Part shown: in pieces, positions 62,630 through 64,000 of the stretch
Numbering within the stretch: the stretch's first letter is position 1
Layout: each line of letters starts with the position of its first letter
DNA from: Tunturibacter empetritectus
Lineage (GTDB): Bacteria > Acidobacteriota > Terriglobia > Terriglobales > Acidobacteriaceae
Reading direction: 5' to 3'
Assembly (NCBI RefSeq): GCF_040358985.1
Contig: NZ_CP132932.1
Span: 744,001-808,000 of the forward strand
Length of the DNA stretch: 64,000 bases
Program-made: the position numbers and the translations under genes
Notes under the pieces: generated by a model
Told to the model about the DNA's origin: nothing
Database searches by the model: none
Seen by the model: only the letters and a program-made list of their open reading frames with translations

Positions 62630-63397
62630 ATGTCCGTAACCACCGTAACCACCGCCACACCCTCCCCCCAGATCTTCCGCCCCGACCACCGCTCTGCCGA
62701 CGCCCTCCGCCAGGTCCGCATCACCCCGCACTACATCGCCATGGCCGAAGGCTCCGTCCTCATGGAGTCCGGCAACACCCGCGTCCTCTGCAACGCCACC
62801 ATCGAGCAGGGCGTCCCCGGCTGGCTCCGCAACTCCGGCCGCGGCTGGGTCACCGCCGAGTACGGCATGCTCCCACGAGCCACCCTCACCCGCACCGCAC
62901 GCGAGAGCGAACGCGGCAAGGTCGGCGGCCGCACCCACGAGATCCAGCGCCTCATCGGCCGTTCCCTCCGCAGCGTAGTCGACATGAAAGCTCTCGGCGA
63001 GCGCACCATCATCCTCGATTGCGACGTCCTCCAGGCCGATGGCGGAACCCGCACCGCAGCCATCACCGGGGCCTGCGTCGCCCTCGCACTCGCTCTCGGC
63101 AAGCTACTCAAGGCTGGCACCTTGAAAACATCCCCACTCAAACAAATGGTCGCCGCCACCTCGGTCGGCATCGTCGACGGCCATGTTCTGCTCGACCTCG
63201 CCTACGAAGAGGACTCCCGCGCCGCCGTCGACATGAACGTCGTCATGCTGGCCAACGGTGGCCTCGTCGAGACCCAGGCCACTGCCGAACACGACTCCTA
63301 CACCCGCACTCAGCTAGGCCAGATGCTCGACTACGCTGAAAAGGGCATTCACGAACTCCTCGCAGCACAGCGTGAAATCCTGAACCAGATAAGTTAA
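62630..63397 (+). CDS. rph: Ribonuclease PH
   Basis: Phosphorolytic 3'-5' exoribonuclease that trims tRNA precursors. The 255-residue protein shows the RNase PH core: [31 protein letters not shown], the phosphate-binding R-S-L-R-S-V-V-D, and [19 protein letters not shown]. Thr/Val-rich first 14 residues are a short extension. It is divergent from the two-component operon. A family-C repeat follows its stop. Confidence 0.96.
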   Translation: MSVTTVTTATPSPQIFRPDHRSADALRQVRITPHYIAMAEGSVLMESGNTRVLCNATIEQGVPGWLRNSGRGWVTAEYGMLPRATLTRTARESERGKVGGRTHEIQRLIGRSLRSVVDMKALGERTIILDCDVLQADGGTRTAAITGACVALALALGKLLKAGTLKTSPLKQMVAATSVGIVDGHVLLDLAYEEDSRAAVDMNVVMLANGGLVETQATAEHDSYTRTQLGQMLDYAEKGIHELLAAQREILNQIS

Positions 63398-63407
63398 ACA
63401 ATCATCC

Positions 63408-63505
63408 CGACCAAAGGGAGGACCCAGGCACCTACCCAACCCCAAAAAGGTATACAAGTCACGAAGTGACCGCCCCACGCGTAGTGGGGCCGTCCGGCAG
63501 GACAA
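63408..63505. repeat. Family C multi-hairpin repeat
   Basis: CCAAAGGGAGG, GGTATAC, GTCAC-GAA-GTGAC and CCCCAC-GCGTA-GTGGGG hairpins, CCGTCCGGCAGGAC. GGAC lies eight bases from the stop of the next, minus-strand gene. Confidence 0.88.
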
Positions 63506-63511
63506 CACTCC

Positions 63512-64000
63512 TCAAGCCGCCTCTCGAGCCCCAATCGAAGCGCCCGTCGACGCAGCCAGCTCCAAAGCAACCTGCCGGCCCGGCCGCATCCGCATCAGCA
63601 ACCCCTCCTCCACAATCAAACCCGTCGCACAGACAATCAGCGGAATCAACTCGCCAAACACCCGCGTCTCGATCAAAATCCCATACACAAACATGAACCC
63701 GAACCAGATCGGCAGCAGCCAAAGCCACGCCTCCAGCCGCGGATCGCGAATCCTCCTTCGCATCACCACCACAAACACCAGCAGATATCCGCACGCGCTC
63801 ATCAGCTGCGGCCACGCCTGCGGAAACAGCAGCGACTTCACATTCCAGTCGATCCGCGGATAGAACTCCGAGACATTCCCCGCGAACACGTGCCGAAGAA
63901 AGATCTGCCACGCCGCCCAGAACAAAGCCAGCGGCATAACCGCCACCAGACTGCGTACCCGCAGCATCCGCGACCAGCGCAGCCGCCCGCCCTCCACCGC
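63512..64000 (-). CDS. Polytopic membrane protein, N-terminus outside window
   Basis: The C-terminal 160-odd residues of an integral membrane protein that continues beyond the edge. At least four hydrophobic helices are visible (L-A-L-F-W-A-A-W-Q, Y-L-L-V-F-V-V-V, L-W-L-L-P-I-W-F-G-F-M-F-V-Y-G, L-I-V-C-A-T-G-L), with an Arg-rich loop R-R-R-I-R-D-P-R. The C-terminal tail is Ala/Arg-rich. I do not recognise the family; the true start may lie beyond base 64000. Confidence 0.55.
   Translation of the reverse strand, partial: AVEGGRLRWSRMLRVRSLVAVMPLALFWAAWQIFLRHVFAGNVSEFYPRIDWNVKSLLFPQAWPQLMSACGYLLVFVVVMRRRIRDPRLEAWLWLLPIWFGFMFVYGILIETRVFGELIPLIVCATGLIVEEGLLMRMRPGRQVALELAASTGASIGAREAA

Noticed and set aside
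1..64000. tRNA, rRNA, tmRNA, CRISPR arrays and insertion sequences
   Set aside because: No cloverleaf-like sequence with CCA-adjacent acceptor, no regularly spaced identical repeats with unique spacers and no transposase motifs were found; the dispersed repeats lack a mobile-element gene.

Overview
The window is GC-rich, densely coding chromosomal DNA from a diderm bacterium, most likely Acidobacteriota of the Acidobacteriaceae type (Edaphobacter/Granulicella/Terriglobus-like). The pointers are an 812-residue duplicated-permease protein of the acidobacterial ADOP kind, an acidobacterial-style VWFA-related protein, a complete outer-membrane assembly operon (Omp85, SurA-like, TamB) and many short dispersed repeats between genes. 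No rRNA, tRNA, CRISPR array, transposase or phage gene was seen, so this reads as core chromosome with small acquired patches.

Layout. 1-6.5 kb: Nudix hydrolase, inositol monophosphatase, DUF4242 protein, the operon moaD-moaE-VWFA protein, an HD hydrolase, a GlxA-type regulator and a small basic protein. 6.8-10.4 kb: GGDEF protein, then an AT-richer patch with two small membrane proteins divergent from a TetR regulator with paired operator-like palindromes, a gene remnant and a DUF488 protein. 10.6-16.7 kb: lon, pheA, two small stress-type genes (lmo0937-like, CsbD), a UbiA-family prenyltransferase, a BON-domain protein. 16.8-25.3 kb: the envelope operon Omp85 - SurA-like - TamB. 25.5-33.5 kb: ThiF/MoeB-type enzyme, ECF sigma factor with a small partner, ADOP permease, amino-acid permease with two tandem AhpD-like proteins. 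33.8-35.5 kb: chloramphenicol-acetyltransferase-like protein and a secreted alpha/beta hydrolase (probably acquired). 35.7-46.5 kb: an aromatic-rich leader peptide plus terminator ahead of shikimate kinase, AI-2E family permease, rsmE, a COG0701 permease, hrcA-grpE-dnaJ on the minus strand, Mrp ATPase, acyl-CoA thioesterase. 46.6-53 kb: TPR protein, AAA+ ATPase / small secreted protein / VWA protein cluster, COG4280 membrane protein with a small partner, AsmA-like protein. 53-64 kb: amidohydrolase, CocE-type hydrolase with a Nudix gene, CDGSH protein, UBP zinc finger coupled to an acyltransferase, a two-component system with a sigma54 activator, RNase PH and a partial membrane protein.

The most interesting signal is at 35.69-35.92 kb: a short ORF whose first 15 codons hold four Phe, one Tyr and one Trp codon, followed by an 11-bp hairpin with a T-rich tail, directly ahead of shikimate kinase. 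It looks like a ribosome-mediated attenuator reading all three aromatic amino acids.

A second theme is repeats. At least four families (called A-D here) fill most intergenic gaps: A, a GGGTGCCCCAT hairpin; B, a GTCATTCTGAGCG-type element often followed by TTGCNN microsatellite; C, a multi-hairpin element ending in CCGTCCGGCAGGAC; D, a GTGGTG-rich block after lon and hrcA. Copies of A and B sit in frame inside moaE, thiF/moeB-like and rsmE, and appear to have removed the stop after the Gly-Gly end of MoaD. Two genes (36766 and 51246) appear to begin at CTG codons behind good Shine-Dalgarno sequences.
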